A stretch of DNA of 64,000 nt from Monoplex corrugatus (Eukaryota > Mollusca > Gastropoda > Littorinimorpha > Ranellidae): the NCBI GenBank assembly GCA_030674185.1, contig JAPXFY010000021.1, positions 74,377,169 through 74,441,168 of the forward strand. The letters run 5' to 3'. Below are positions 12,753-25,463 of this stretch, piece after piece. A program made the translations under genes and the position numbers. Each line of letters opens with the position of its first letter. Positions within the stretch are counted from its first letter, which is position 1. The notes beneath the pieces are model-generated. The model ran no database searches. It saw only the letters and a program-made list of their open reading frames with translations, and was not told where the DNA came from.

Positions 12753-13543
12753 ATTGATTACTGCAACTCTCTCTTAGCTGGCATCCCCAAAAACCTTTTA
12801 GACAGACTTCAAAAGATTCAGAACAACGCTGCACGTCTCATCTTTAAATCCTCTAAGTTTGACCATGTCACTCCTCTCTTCCGCACTCTGCACTGGCTGC
12901 CTGTCTCTGACAGAATAGATTACAAGCTTGCTACTCTTTCCTTTTCGATTGTTTTGAACACTGCGCCAGAATACCTATCCTCGCTTCTTGACATCTACAC
13001 ACCATCCCGTCAGTTGCGTTCTTCTGCAGACACACGACTCTTTCGCATCCCCCGCATTCGAACAAAAACATACGGACAACGAGCATTCTCCTATCAAGCA
13101 CCCCAAACATGGAACAACATCCCCAACATCCTTAGGCACTCAGACACAATCACCTCATTCAAATCTGGCCTCAAAACACATCTGTATAGAAAAATGTGAA
13201 AAAAGTTTCTGTCTTTAAAATATTGTTTGGGCTGTTGCGTTTGTGCGCATGATTCGTGTATTATATAATGTGCATTGTGGGTGTGGTTGTTTGTGTATTT
13301 TGGATAACTTGTGATGTAATATCTATTATTGTCTGTCCGATGGGCAACTATTGGTTAGATTTGATAGACATGTTTCTGTTTGTGTTGATGTCATTGTAAT
13401 TATAGTAGACTTGATTGATATGTATGTATAACTGCTAATGTTGAAGTGGCGAATAGGGGTGGTAAAGATAGGGTGAATTGTAAAGCGCTTGGAGCAGAGT
13501 TCTCTGGATCTTGCGCTTATAAGTACTCATTATTATTATTATT
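12753..13543 (+). mobile_element. L2-like LINE, 5'-truncated, with target-site duplication
   Basis: A 791-bp fragment ending in a GCGCTT(A/G) tail and TATTATTATTATT. It is flanked by ATATCC at 12747-12752 and 13544-13549. On both sides the flanks are halves of a dispersed repeat that is continuous at 62.1-62.7 kb, so the boundaries are precise. This shows a retroposed insertion into an older repeat. Confidence 0.85.
12756..13199 (+). CDS. C-terminal part of L2/CR1-like LINE ORF2 (147 residues, open)
   Basis: Open from the truncation point to a TGA. It reads DYCNSLLAGIPKNLLDRLQ, then HVTPLFRTLHWLPVSDRIDY, YTPSRQLRSSADTRL, FSYQAPQTWNNIPN and SFKSGLKTHLYRK. These are the familiar conserved segments downstream of the reverse transcriptase in L2/CR1-type elements. 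No stop or frameshift is seen, so the insertion is fairly young, but it lacks the endonuclease and reverse transcriptase and has no start codon of its own. Confidence 0.85.
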   Translation, partial: DYCNSLLAGIPKNLLDRLQKIQNNAARLIFKSSKFDHVTPLFRTLHWLPVSDRIDYKLATLSFSIVLNTAPEYLSSLLDIYTPSRQLRSSADTRLFRIPRIRTKTYGQRAFSYQAPQTWNNIPNILRHSDTITSFKSGLKTHLYRKM

Positions 13544-13857
13544 ATATCCTTAGAGGCACAAGTGCACATAATACATGTGCCCAATTATCAATCTTAAAGT
13601 GTGTAAGACTAGCTAACACACACAAATGGACAAGGCAGAAAATGATAGGAAGAAACGACATAGCAAAGGAACAAAGCAGAAACAAAGTGTGGAGAATAAA
13701 AAAAAAATCCTAGTAGGGGCCTACAGAATTCCCAAGTGGGGATACTATTTATACAAAAGATCCCTCAGCAAAAAAAACCACCACACACATCACCCACCTA
13801 GTCAAAAAACAGGAACCAATGTCAACAGGTTAACTGAAACAGTTAAGCTTTGAGCCT

Positions 13858-14556
13858 TGGGACAACATAGGGTGGGACAACATAGGGTGAAACAACATGG
13901 TGGGACAACATAGGGTGGACAACATAGGGTGAGACAACATAGGGTGAGACAACATAGGGTGGGACAACATAGGGTGGGACAACATAGGGTGGGACAACAT
14001 AGGGTGGGACAACATAGGGTGAGACAACATAGGGTGAGACAACATAGGGTGGGACAACATAGGGTGGACAAATAGGGTGAGACAACATAGGGTGAGACAA
14101 CATAGGATGAGACCACATAGGGTGGACAAATAGGTGAACAACATAGGGTGAGACAACATAGGGTGAGACAACATAGGGTGAGACAACATAGGGTGAGACA
14201 ACATAGGGTGGACAACATAGGGTGGGACAACATAGGGTGGGACAACATAGGGTGGGACAACATAGGGTGGGACAACATAGGGTGGACAACATAGGGTGAG
14301 ACAACATAGGGGCAATAGGGAGACAACATAGGGTGGGACAACATAGGGTGGGACAACATAGGGTGAGACAACATAGGGTGGGACAACATAGGGTGGGACA
14401 ACATAGGGTGGGACAACATAGGGTGGGACAACATAGGGTGAGACAACATAGGGTGGGACAACATAGGGTGGGACAATACAGGTTGGGACAATACAGGTTG
14501 GGACAACATAGGGTGAGACAACATAGGGTGGGACAATACAGGTTGGGACAACATAG
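13858..14556. repeat. 15-bp minisatellite
   Basis: About 46 copies of GACAACATAGGGTGG with GTGAG/GTGGG and TACAGGTT variants. Three minus-strand frames stay open across it because 15 is a multiple of 3. It is G-rich on the plus strand but lacks the TTAGGG telomere motif. Confidence 0.93.
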
Positions 14557-15109
14557 GATTCATGGAAGACGAAATCTATTACCCAGACCACAAGACCTCA
14601 TGTACTCAGTAAACATCGGTTTTGCTACAGAAAATGTATCATGTGTCCCAGTTTTCACAGCCTTAAGCTTTTATCAGCGATGTGTATAAGTCTAAAATGT
14701 TTCAAGTTTTTAAAGTGTCCAATTTCTCAAAAGCATATCCTGAAATATAGTAAGTTTAACTGGCAACTATTGTCTACTGGTGCCTGCATGTTTGTGTGTT
14801 CAGGTGTACTTCATCTTCTACATAAAGGGCAGCAACAACCATGCCACCCACTTCTATTTAAAAAAAAAAAAATCCAATCTTTCCCTGTCTGCCACACAAA
14901 CAGCAAAGAAGACATTTATCATGCATATATCAGAAAGTAGTTACTGTCACTATGAGTGTACATGGTCTGGTTTTAACTGAACACAGATGGCTACAACAGT
15001 CAGGACATCCAACTTATGGAAAAGTCCCAGTTCAATCCTGCCTGGACACCACTTGATGGGTGAAGAATGGAGATTTTCCATCGTTTTTATTCTTTCTCCC
15101 CATTTATAG

Positions 15110-15110
<1 letters not shown>
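14557..15110. other. Unique sequence
   Basis: Short frames only. CCCAGTTCAATCCTGCCTGG near 15028 is faintly B-box-like but no SINE body is recognisable. No gene is called. Confidence 0.4.
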
Positions 15111-15170
<60 letters not shown>

Positions 15171-15183
15171 GGTGCGTGTGTGT
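15111..15183. repeat. TG dinucleotide microsatellite
   Basis: About 70 bp of nearly pure TG, directly before an L2-like tail. Confidence 0.95.
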
Positions 15184-15262
15184 GCGTTTTAGCGCTTAGA
15201 TTTGATTTTATCAAGATTTTGCGCTATATAAATATTGTAATTATTTATTATTATTACTTGAT
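15184..15262 (+). mobile_element. L2-like LINE or SINE 3' tail
   Basis: A short tail with TTTGCGCTATATAAATATTG followed by TTATTATTATTA, like those at 4.0 and 13.5 kb. It is preceded by a long TG microsatellite. No coding part remains. Confidence 0.5.
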
Positions 15263-15292
15263 TCCCAGTCTCCCAGGTCAACATACATACAG

Positions 15293-16383
15293 ACTGATGG
15301 TATCTCAACCCCCCTTTACAAGTATACACACGCACAACACTTCACTGCAAACCAAGTACTGGTGGTAACTAAACACATACATCAACCCCCCTTTACAAGT
15401 ATACACACGCACAACACTTCATTGCAAACCAAGTACTGGTGGTAACTAAACACATACATCAACCCCCCTTTACAAGTATACACACGCACAACACTTCACT
15501 GCAAACCAAGTACTGGTGGTAACTAAACACATACATCAACCCCCCTTTACAAGTATACACACGCACAACACTTCACTGCAAACCAAGTACTGGTGGTAAC
15601 TAAACACACACATCAATCCCCCTTTACAAGTATACACACGCACAACACTTCACTGCAAACCAAGTACTGGTGGTAACTAAACACACACATCAACCCCCCT
15701 TTACAAGTATACACACGCACAACACTTCACTGCAAACCAAGTACTGGTGGTAACTAAACACATACATCAACCCCCCTTTACAAGTATACACACGCACAAC
15801 ACTTCACTGCAAACCAAGTACTGGTGGTAACTAAACACACACATCAACCCCCCTTTACAAGTATACACACGCACAACACTTCACTGCAAACCAAGTACTG
15901 GTGGTAACTAAACACACACATCAACCCCCCTTTACAAGTATACACACGCACAACACTTCACTGCAAACCAAGTACTGGTGGTAACTAAACACATACATCA
16001 ACCCCCCTTTACAAGTATACACACGCACAACACTTCACTGCAAACCAAGTACTGGTGGTAACTAAACACATACATCAACCCCCCTTTACAAGTATACACA
16101 CGCACAACACTTCATTGCAAACCAAGTACTGGTGGTAACTAAACACATACATCAACCCCCCTTTACAAGTATACACACGCACAACACTTCATTGCAAACC
16201 AAGTACTGGTGGTAACTAAACACATACATCAACCCCCCTTTACAAGTATACACACGCACAACACTTCACTGCAAACCAAGTACTGGTGGTAACTAAACAC
16301 ATACATCAACCCCCCTTTACAAGTATACACACGCACAACACTTCACTGCAAACCAAGTACTGGTGGTAACTAAACACACACAA
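15293..16383. repeat. 77-bp minisatellite, very homogeneous
   Basis: About 14 copies of a unit with CAACCCCCCTTTACAAGTAT, ACACACGCACAACACTTCAC and ACTGGTGGTAACTAAACAC. Units differ at only a few positions (ATACAT/ACACAT, CACTGC/CATTGC), which suggests recent expansion or efficient homogenisation. Confidence 0.95.
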
Positions 16384-17370
16384 AATATAAATGCACACCC
16401 TCTTGAAACGGTGTACGCAGACCACACAACACCATGCCAGCACAGCGTGGGCTAAATAACATGTATACATCCATCTAACAACAAGAAAAAGATCAAGTAA
16501 ACGACATCTTTTTCCTTGCTAGCACACAATTCAGCACATCTGAGGCTATCTGCCCGCCTGAAAATATTTTCCTTTTTAAATAGCGCAAATGGCAGTCAAT
16601 GTCCGAGCTATTTTGATAAATGGTGGCAAAAACACTCGCAAAAGATGGCAATACCAAACGCTCGCACATGCACAAAAAAAAAAAAACACTCACAAAGGAA
16701 TGAAATAACCAAACCTTTTCCCTTCCTCTCCTCCCTGTCTTGCACTGAAGTTTGCAATGCACATGTATGCAGGGACACGCACACAGTCAGCATCTTGTGC
16801 GTTCTGCTATACTGATCTATCTGATCCATTCTTCAAGTGAACACTATCTCCACTGGACACGCACACAGTCAGCATCTTGTGCGTTCTGCTATATTAATCT
16901 ATCTGATCCATTCTTCAAGTGAACACTATCTCCATTTGTCCCAACAGCCATTCTGCTCTCCACCATTTAATTTTAATACACCTTTGTTGAACTTCTGTCT
17001 TCTTGGTGTTTTCGCAATCCAATGTAAGCACAACAAATGATGCAAACTAAAGCAAACTGCATTATCTCGTTCTGCAAGACGGTGACTTTCCCCATTTACA
17101 TGGAAGACAGTTTGAGAATAAAGAAAACAAAAGGCAATTTCACACTTTGACAATGTTTCTCTCATCACGGAAAGAAGTGGAAATCTGCCAATATTTGGAC
17201 AGTTCACATGCATAAATATGTACAATACATGGTGTGCTTAAGACTGCTCTCAAGGTTACAAAAATATGTACAATACATGTTATGCTTGAAAGCAGCTCTC
17301 AAAATTTTCTGACCAGAACAGCTTGGTTCGAAAACTGAAATTTCTCTTTCTTTATTCTGTGATGTCACTG
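16384..17370. other. Unique sequence with an 82-bp duplication
   Basis: An 82-bp segment (GGACACGCACACAGTCAGCA and following) occurs twice at about 16771-16934. Open frames on both strands are short and unrecognised. No gene is called. Confidence 0.5.
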
Positions 17371-17373
<3 letters not shown>

Positions 17374-17411
<38 letters not shown>

Positions 17412-17412
17412 T

Positions 17413-17446
<34 letters not shown>

Positions 17447-17460
17447 GTGTGTGAGTGTTA
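17374..17460. repeat. GT dinucleotide microsatellite
   Basis: About 85 bp of GT with a few GA and TA interruptions. Confidence 0.95.
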
Positions 17461-17554
17461 TGAGGGAGGAACCCAACCCCAACCAACCATATCAACAAGT
17501 TACGTAAAGAATGACCAGGATCTCCACAGTTTCACCTATATCTTTTCTTGCACC

Positions 17555-17665
17555 TGCCAGTAGTAACCCTTTGATTCCCTCCCCTATTCCATCAGCTGCA
17601 AAAACAACCAACCCTCTGACTCCCTCACCCTGTCCACCAGCTGCTGGAAGCTGGTGGTTAGTGTG
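17555..17665. repeat. Foldback-related fragment
   Basis: Two left-arm-like segments (AACCCTTTGATTCCCTC and CACCCTGTCCACCAGCTGC) followed by GGAAGCTGGTGG. It resembles the 35.7-kb hairpin but lacks a long right arm. Confidence 0.5.
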
Positions 17666-18107
17666 GAGGAGCACAAGGTTTGGGATCTATCTATTAGTTT
17701 TATGTCAACATAGGCCTACTACCACTTAGGCTTCAGAGACTTAACCTTACTGCTAACCCCTGACTCTCTGATCTGATGTCAAGTTACATGTCACTATGGA
17801 GTTCCTATGCACATGATGTAGTTTAGAACACTGACCTTGACCACAAGTTAATTCAACCATCACTATAAGAACTTTTGACAATGTTTAGTCTTAAAACAAA
17901 TGAAAAAGTCACATTTGCTTCATTCAAGGCAGCTGTATCAGTATCACATGTTATGTACATTATGGTAGAATAAATTTTTTTTACAAAAGCCAAAAACTTA
18001 CTTTGCCATAGATGATTTGTGTAATGATACGATTGTTTCTAGCTGACGGCCACTGCATGTCACAGAGACGTAGTGTACTGCACATGGCTGACACACTTAC
18101 TGCTGGT

Positions 18108-18332
18108 ATCACCGCTTACAGCTCTGTGTCAACACACACACCAAGTGGACAAGGATAAAACCAGGGCCTATCATCCTAAACTAGGTCATACAGCTCTGTG
18201 TCAACACACACACCAAGTGGACAAGGATAAAACCAGGGCCTATCATCCTAAACTAGGTCATACAGCTCTGTGTCAACACACACCAAGTGGACAAGGATAA
18301 AACCAGGGCCTATCATCCTAAACTAGGTCATA
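18108..18332. repeat. About 72-bp tandem repeat
   Basis: Three copies of a unit with CAGCTCTGTGTCAACACACA and CCAAGTGGACAAGGATAAAA; the third lacks 2 bp. The 440 bp before it (17666-18107) are unique with no gene seen. Confidence 0.88.
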
Positions 18333-18475
18333 CAGGGAATCAGATGGTAAAGATAAGGGCAGGTCCCTCTCCAAAGATGCTATGTATCTCACTGCTCTCA
18401 CTGGTTGCGTCCCTACTGCACTTGGCTAAGGCCCAATACATGACAGCGCACTAAGCAATGATACTACTGCATGAC

Positions 18476-18752
18476 TGTTAAAAAGCACACATCGATAGAT
18501 GCTCTCTCTCACATGTTAAAAAGCACACATCGATGGATGCTCTCTCTCTCACATGTTAAAAAGCACACATCGATAGATGCTCTCTCTCTCTCTCTCACAT
18601 GTTAAAAAGCACACATCGATAGATGCTCTCTCTCACATGTTAAAAAGCACACATCGATAGATGCTCTCTCTCTCACATGTTAAAAAGCACACATCGATGG
18701 ATGCTCTCTCACATGTTAAAAAGCACACATCGATGGATGCTCTCTCTCGCAC
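18476..18752. repeat. 34-42-bp tandem repeat with CT microsatellite
   Basis: Seven copies of GTTAAAAAGCACACATCGAT plus a GATGCTCTCTCTC tail whose CT count varies. Confidence 0.9.
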
Positions 18753-20600
18753 ACACAGGTCTGGCTATCCACCACTGTGACACACTTCTTTGCCGTTTCA
18801 AAAACTTTCAGAATCCCCATCTCAAAATTACAGTTTGATAAATGGGGGGACTACTCGTGCATCTGCATTCAAATATGTCGGGTGCAAAGACACACACAGT
18901 AGGATTATCGCTCAGTAGGCCTTTGCACTAGGGTATCCCTCTATAAAGCTTTTTTGAAGACAGGTCCCTCTCCTTAGACGGTCAATACCTCACTCCTCTC
19001 AACCCAGCTTTGTGAGGTGGACCCCATTCCCTTACCTTGCTGATTATACCTTCCCTTACCCTCACACCATCAGGAACCCGTTCAAAACTAGCTACACTGC
19101 AGTCTTTATGCGCATATCAAGTTCCTACAAAGCAATTTACACCAAACTTGTGCAGTCAGACTGGAAGGTGGGAGCTCAACCACTATACACAAAAAAAGGT
19201 GTCGGATAGTGGAAATAATGCTTCCCTAGTTAGTTTTCAGCAACATGAACTTGGCGACACAACCACTGTATCATTAGATTTGGAGGCTTTGGCACATCTG
19301 AAGCAGCCACTCTCTTGTAAACGCCATTTTAGAGGCAGTGGCATACGTGTGAGATATCCACTCTTTCCTACACATTCTGTGTAGGCAAATTATCCACATC
19401 TTTCCCTCAAGATTTAGACATGCTGTGAGGTTACTTTCACACTACAGTGTAAAAAAAGTGATCAGTCTGCTGAAATGACACCAATCTACATTGTTAAGCT
19501 TTTGATACTTTTTTCACTGCTGCACACTGGTTTTTGGACAGCAGTGCACAAATGCATGCTGTTTATGTAAAATTAGACAACTCCAGAAAAAGTATGTTTT
19601 AAACTGTGATAACTAGAGGACCTCACCACCAATCTGGCTCGTATCGGAAAGAACCAAGCGAAAAGTTTGTCACCCAGGTTGACAGCACTTGCCTATAGTT
19701 GTCCGACAATGTGTCAACGGGACATTAACCAAAGGGAGATGTTGAGTGGTACCCCACACAAAAACCAAGACTGACCAGACCAGCTGAATGACCCATCCAC
19801 TAGCTGACAACTTAACTCTATGCCCAAGGCTGAAAGCAGAGAAGCCGATGTGTAAAGGCTGAGCAAGTCGGGGATATGCTGGATCACTGGGTGGTGGCTC
19901 AAGTCCCTTTGGTTTGGACAAGGAAACTTCAGTGCCTGCTGCCTTGTGGACAGCCCCTTGTCCTGACAGGATGCTGCTCTGGTCCCACACTTGTGGGTCC
20001 ACTGAAGAGACCCACTCTCAAGAATTATCTTGTCAGAAATCTTAGTTGCTGATCAGTCTTTTTTTGCCTGGATAATTTCCAATACTGCAGGCACACAGAG
20101 AACCTGGCAATGAGCACCATGAACATGATCCTCACTTGTCTTCATCCCATAGGGGGATATTACTGACTAAGTAATTGTAGCTCAATGACCGAGACCTGAG
20201 GTGTGGTCTTGGTCTTGAAGTACTAACTCATGATGGTTAAAGACCAAGCCTGCAAGAGGTGGGCAGCGATGCAAAACATACCATCTGTACTGTCAAGATT
20301 GTCTACATTTGTGAATGGTACAGGTAGTCATGTCTAGTAGACTGTGCAAAGCCTGCACCATGCTTCTGTCTCTGCAAACTACTATATTACATGTGTATGT
20401 AAGTATGACAGTTGATGAAAACGGCAAAAAGGTGATAGAACTTGACATGACATATCAAACAGGAAAAAATGATTCTATTACACACAACACTACACATTTA
20501 ACAATCTTATGGCAGTATGTCAGAAATTGTCCCTGGTCAAAAAAAAAAAACTGCATTGGTTAATAAATACACAGGAAGGACACAGCTGGAGGACAAGGAG
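18753..20600. other. Unique sequence, 1.8 kb
   Basis: Holds modest open frames on both strands (for example 19037-19384 plus and 19670-20002 minus) without recognisable domains or flanking splice sites that build a gene. Possibly decayed transposon sequence; I cannot assign it. Confidence 0.4.
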
Positions 20601-21262
20601 GAGGAGGAAGAAGGAAAAAAAGACAAACATACCACAAATACACACAAGTCAAAATACAAATAAAAGACAAACATACCACAAATACACACAAGTCAAAATA
20701 AAAGAAACATACCACACATACACACAAGCCAAAATAAAAATAAAAGACAAACATACCACACATACACACAAGCCAAAATAAAAGACAAGCATACCACACA
20801 AGCCAAAATAAAAGACAAACATACCACACAAGCCAAAATAAAAGACAAACATACCACACATACACACAAGCCAAAATAAAAATAAAAGACAAACATACCC
20901 CACATACAAGCCAAAATAAAAATAAAAGACAAACATACCACAAATACACACAAGCCAAAATAAAAGAAACATACACACAAGCCAAAAAAAAAAAAGACAA
21001 ACATACCACACATACACACAAGCCAAAAAAAAAAGACAAACATACCACACATACACACAAGCCAAAATAAAAATAAGACAAACATACCACACATACACAC
21101 AAGCCAAAATAAAAATAAAAGACAAACATATCACACATACACACAAGCCAAAATAAAAATAAAAGAAACATACCACAAATACACACAAGCCAAAATAAAA
21201 GACACAAACATACCACACAAGTCAAAAAACAAACAAAAAACATAGCACACATACACATAAGC
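20601..21262. repeat. Compound minisatellite of about 20-38-bp units
   Basis: Tandem units with AAAGACAAACATACCACACA and TACACACAAGCCAAAATAAA in variable combinations. Minus-strand frames rich in Phe, Leu, Cys and Val look membrane-like, but they are readings of the array. Confidence 0.9.
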
Positions 21263-23985
21263 CAAAATAATCTCATTTTCTCAGCATCTTGAGACACACG
21301 TTAAGTGTTAAGTGAACAGGTCATCAATGACAATGGTTTCAATTGCGTACAGTTATACTTATTTGCCTTGTATTTTGACCAAGAGCCCTTTAGAAACGGT
21401 CCAAAAGTTTTTGCTGATAAACGCCAGCTCAAATTGGATAGGGCATTGTGTGACACAACCCTGGAACAGCAGTCTGTGTATTTCATATCTATATGCACAC
21501 AACTTACACTGGAACAGTAGAACACACACACACACACACAAAAAAAAGCAGGAATAAAATTTGTTGATCTTATGATAAAGCCATTTACACACACACACAC
21601 AGTGGCAAATACATATGAAAAGAACAACAACAAAAACATGCGAGCACACACATCACACAAAACAGGAGAAAGACAGGAGAGGAACGACACACATGAAGTA
21701 TTCTGCAGCCATTAAATAAAGTTTACTATCTTATATCTCCCTCATTTCTCCCATTCATAATATTCTCTACTAACCACACACACACACACAAACTATTTCA
21801 CAGGGGGAAAGGGAAGCTATGTACAGTGTTTTAACTCTTTCACTCCCTCAACCTACCCCCAACCTCCCACAGGAAGCTGGTTGAATAGTTTGAGGGAGTG
21901 AAAAGGTTACCATCTATGTCAACAGACCAGACCCTCTGACTATATGTCCATAGTCGGCAGGCAACACTTCATCTTTCATATCATACCATTCACAGACCAG
22001 ATCCTCTGACTATATGTCCATAGTCTGGCAGGCAATACTCTTCATCTTTCATATAATACCATTCATCAAGTTTGAACACATTCCCACCATTTGACTGAAC
22101 ATATGACCGCTTATATTATCAACGCATAAAAAAGAAAAAGAAAAAAGAGGCAGCACAATGGTTGATGATGTCAGTCTGTACAGTATAAATACACATGTCT
22201 GCTGGGCTGTTCCTATCTTCCACTTCAGATGAAAATGTTCAGATTCATTTTACAAAACTGCAATAAATGAGAAAACTTCTACATCAACTCAAACAAAACA
22301 TTTCTGCTGTCCTGGAAAACAGATTTGGGCAATAGTACACCAATGTTGGAGAAATGGCACGACCAGAAAGGACTCACCAATCAAACTGAATGGACGTGAG
22401 CGATACTACAGCAATCTATGAAGTGACCACTTCATTTACAGTAACTGCACAACGTGAAACAATTTCCTGAGACAGAAAAGATTTAAAGCCATCTGAAGTG
22501 ATCTGGAGAAAGCCACACCAGTATGGTGAAACATTATTTGTGACTGCCATTGTGACAACTATTGACCAGGAACTGATTCTGCTGTATCTGCTGAATAGAG
22601 GTGACTCACCAGAATCAACATCACTTTTCTTCCTGGTAAATTTACAGCGCCTTTTTGTTCACTTTAAAAAGGATGGTCTACTGGGCGTTCACACCGGCTG
22701 TCTTTGACTGGTGGTCAGGTGGTATAAACACTTGTTGTCGACAGGTTTGAGCGTTTTATTTGTTTTTATTCTTACACTGACTAAAATGCTCGCCGTTTAT
22801 TTTTTAAGCCTACTATTGTCACGGCGTAAAACTTAACGATCTGTTAGTGTGTCAAACGCAATAAGCACATCCGACGTGGACAGTTTGAGGTATGCAGATC
22901 AAACTGTTATTGTTATGTCTGTCCAGCGGCAGTTGGTTGTCCACAATTTCCAATGCCTTTCTGAATATAATATCATAAAGCGTCATTTTCAGTGACCACA
23001 CGTGACCACCTGTCAAAGGTGACCAACAGACATGGAACCACCCTTTCAACAAGCCATTTATTCCAATAAATGTAGCAGACTAGACTGAAATTCTACCAAA
23101 GAAAAAAATCGGTTTTGATTCTAGAATACCTTCTGTTCAAAACATGCAGTTGTTCAGCTTAAAGTTACTGATCAATTGGGCAGACATTTTGATTGCATAT
23201 TCTGTCCATATAGACAGCAGCATTTACCGGGCTGCTGTATCTTCTTACACACTTCATTGACACATTGGCATACCTCATGCAATACATATTATATGTGTTG
23301 ACTGCATACTCACTGATCTACTAGACTTGAAGGTTTCACAAAACATAACAAATTCAGTTAAATATATCTGTCATGCATTAAAACACTACTTCCTAAAACA
23401 TTGCTAAAAGTTCCTGCAAATATACCAACCTTTTTTTTCTTCTTCTTATAAGACTATAAACTGCTCTGCAATATATCTCTAAAACAATGCCATATAAAAC
23501 TCCTCAATAAAATGGACACTTCTAAAACTTGATAAAAGCTATATCATCCAGACACTTCTACGACCTGACAAAACTTACTATATCCTTCCAAGACGACACA
23601 AAGCTTTGGTCACTGTATCCTTCCAAGACGACACAAAGCTTTGGTCTTTTTTAAAGACCCGTAAACCTTGGACACCATGCACCTTCAGTCAGGATCTATT
23701 ATAAAAGCCCACGAAATAGCCAGCAGCACACGAGATGTAGATGAAGAGACTGCCCACAGCATCCAGCCTGCACTCAAAAGCCATGGCTGGCAGTGTCTGT
23801 TGCTAACACAAATCTTTACGTGTGTGTGGAAGGGATCCCCCCCCCCCCTTGAAGTGTCCATTTGTTCCACAAAGTCACGTGACGTCAGTCTCCCTAACTG
23901 CTGCGGCTGTGACTTTTCTCCGCCTCTTCACTGAACAATTCTTCATTGCTCAAGTGTGGGACCTGTTCCACGCTGTGAAACATGC
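21263..23985. other. Mostly unique sequence, 2.7 kb
   Basis: Contains CA microsatellites near 21520, 21590 and 21780, the small foldback at 21833, a duplicated segment of about 72 bp at 21925-22062, a 40-bp duplication near 23575-23645 and poly-C near 23837. No exon of a recognisable gene was found on either strand. Confidence 0.4.
21833..21908. repeat. Foldback element, imperfect copy
   Basis: The arm AACTCTTTCACTCCCTCAA at 21833-21851 pairs with TTGAGGGAGTGAAAAGGTT at 21890-21908 with two mismatches. The spacer includes GGAAGCTGG, shared with the spacers of the 17.6-kb and 35.7-kb relatives. Confidence 0.6.
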
Positions 23986-25463
23986 TGCACACACACATAG
24001 TGACCATAAGTGACTGTGGTGTTATTTTATCTAAACTTACCTACATGTACACACACACACACACACACATAGTGACCATAAGTGACTGTGGTGTTATGTT
24101 ATCTAAACTTACCTACATATACACACACACAACATAGTGACCATAAGTGACTGTGGTGTTATGTTATCTAAACCACCTACATGTACACACACACACATAG
24201 TGACCATAAGTGACTGTGGTGTTATGCTATCTAAACTCCCTACGTGTACATACACACACATATATATACACACACACACTACACTGGTGACCAACACAGT
24301 GACTGATATTACCAAAACTCATGTACACACACACACACACACTGGTGACCATAAGTGACTGATATTACCAAAACTCATGTACACACACACACACTGGTGA
24401 CCATAAGTGACTGATATTACCAAAACTCATGTACACACACACACACTGGTGACCATAAGTGACTGATATTACCAAAACTCATGTACACACACACACACAC
24501 TGGTGACCAAAGTGACTGATATTACCAAAACTCATGTACACACACACACACACTGGTGACCACAAGTGACTGATATTACCAAAACTCATGTACACACACA
24601 CACACACTGGTGACCACAAGTGACTGATATTACCAAAACTCATGTACACACACACACACACTGGTGACCAAAGTGACTGATATTACCAAAACTCATGTAC
24701 ACACACACACACTGGTGACCACAAGTGACTGATATTACCAAAACTCATGTACACGCATACACACACACTGGTGACCACAAGTGACTGATATTACCAAAAC
24801 TCATGTACACACACACACACTGGTGATCACAAGTGACTGATATTACCAAAACTCATGTACACACACACACACACACACACTGGTGACCACAAGTGACTGA
24901 TATTACCAAAACTCATGTACACACACACACACACACACACTGGTGACCATAAGTGACTGATATTACCAAAACTCATGTACACACACACACACCTGGTGAC
25001 CATAAGTGACTGATATTACCAAAACTCATGTACACACCACAACACACACACACACACACTGGTGACCATAAGTGACTGATATTACCAAAACTCATGTACA
25101 CACACACACACACTGGTGACCATAAGTGACTGATATTACCAAAACTCATGTACACACACACACACTGGTGACCATAAGTGAGTGATATTACCAAAACTCA
25201 TGTACACACACACACACACACACACACACTGGTGACCACAAGTGACTGATATTACCAAAACTCATGTACACACACACACACACTGGTGACCATAAGTGAC
25301 TGATATTACCAAAACTCATGTACACACACACACACACACTGGTGACCACAAGTGAGTGATATTACCAAAACTCATGTACACACACACACACACACTGGTG
25401 ACCATAAGTGACTGATATTACCAAAACTCGTGCACGCACACATACACACTGGTGACCATAAGT
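23986..25463. repeat. About 55-bp minisatellite with embedded CA microsatellite
   Basis: About 26 units. The first four read AGTGACTGTGGTGTTAT and CTAAACTTACCTACATG; the rest read AGTGACTGATATTACCAAAA and CTCATGTACACACAC, all sharing CTGGTGACCATAAGTGACTG or its relative. CA length differs between units, giving 45-65 bp. Confidence 0.92.

Larger units (their letters stand above)
12450..13790. repeat. Dispersed repeat copy split by the L2-like LINE
   Basis: The left half (12450-12752) and right half (13544-13790) align in order with the uninterrupted copy at 62.06-62.69 kb. Shared segments include GCTTAAAGC, GTCCAATTTATC, CCTGAATACAAAT and CCAATTATCAAT. The nature of the family is unknown and no protein is recognisable. 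Confidence 0.65.

Noticed and set aside
13858..14556. Interstitial telomeric repeat
   Set aside because: The unit contains TAGGG but is 15 bp (GACAACATAGGGTGG) and never reads TTAGGGTTAGGG.
13802..14591. Two 253-codon minus-strand frames rich in Pro, Cys, Val and Leu
   Set aside because: Both are readings of a 15-bp tandem repeat, with the same array open in three frames.
20560..21297. 245-codon minus-strand frame resembling a multi-pass membrane protein
   Set aside because: The Phe/Leu/Cys/Val pattern comes from a CA- and A-rich array; all three frames look similar and there is no start context or splice structure.
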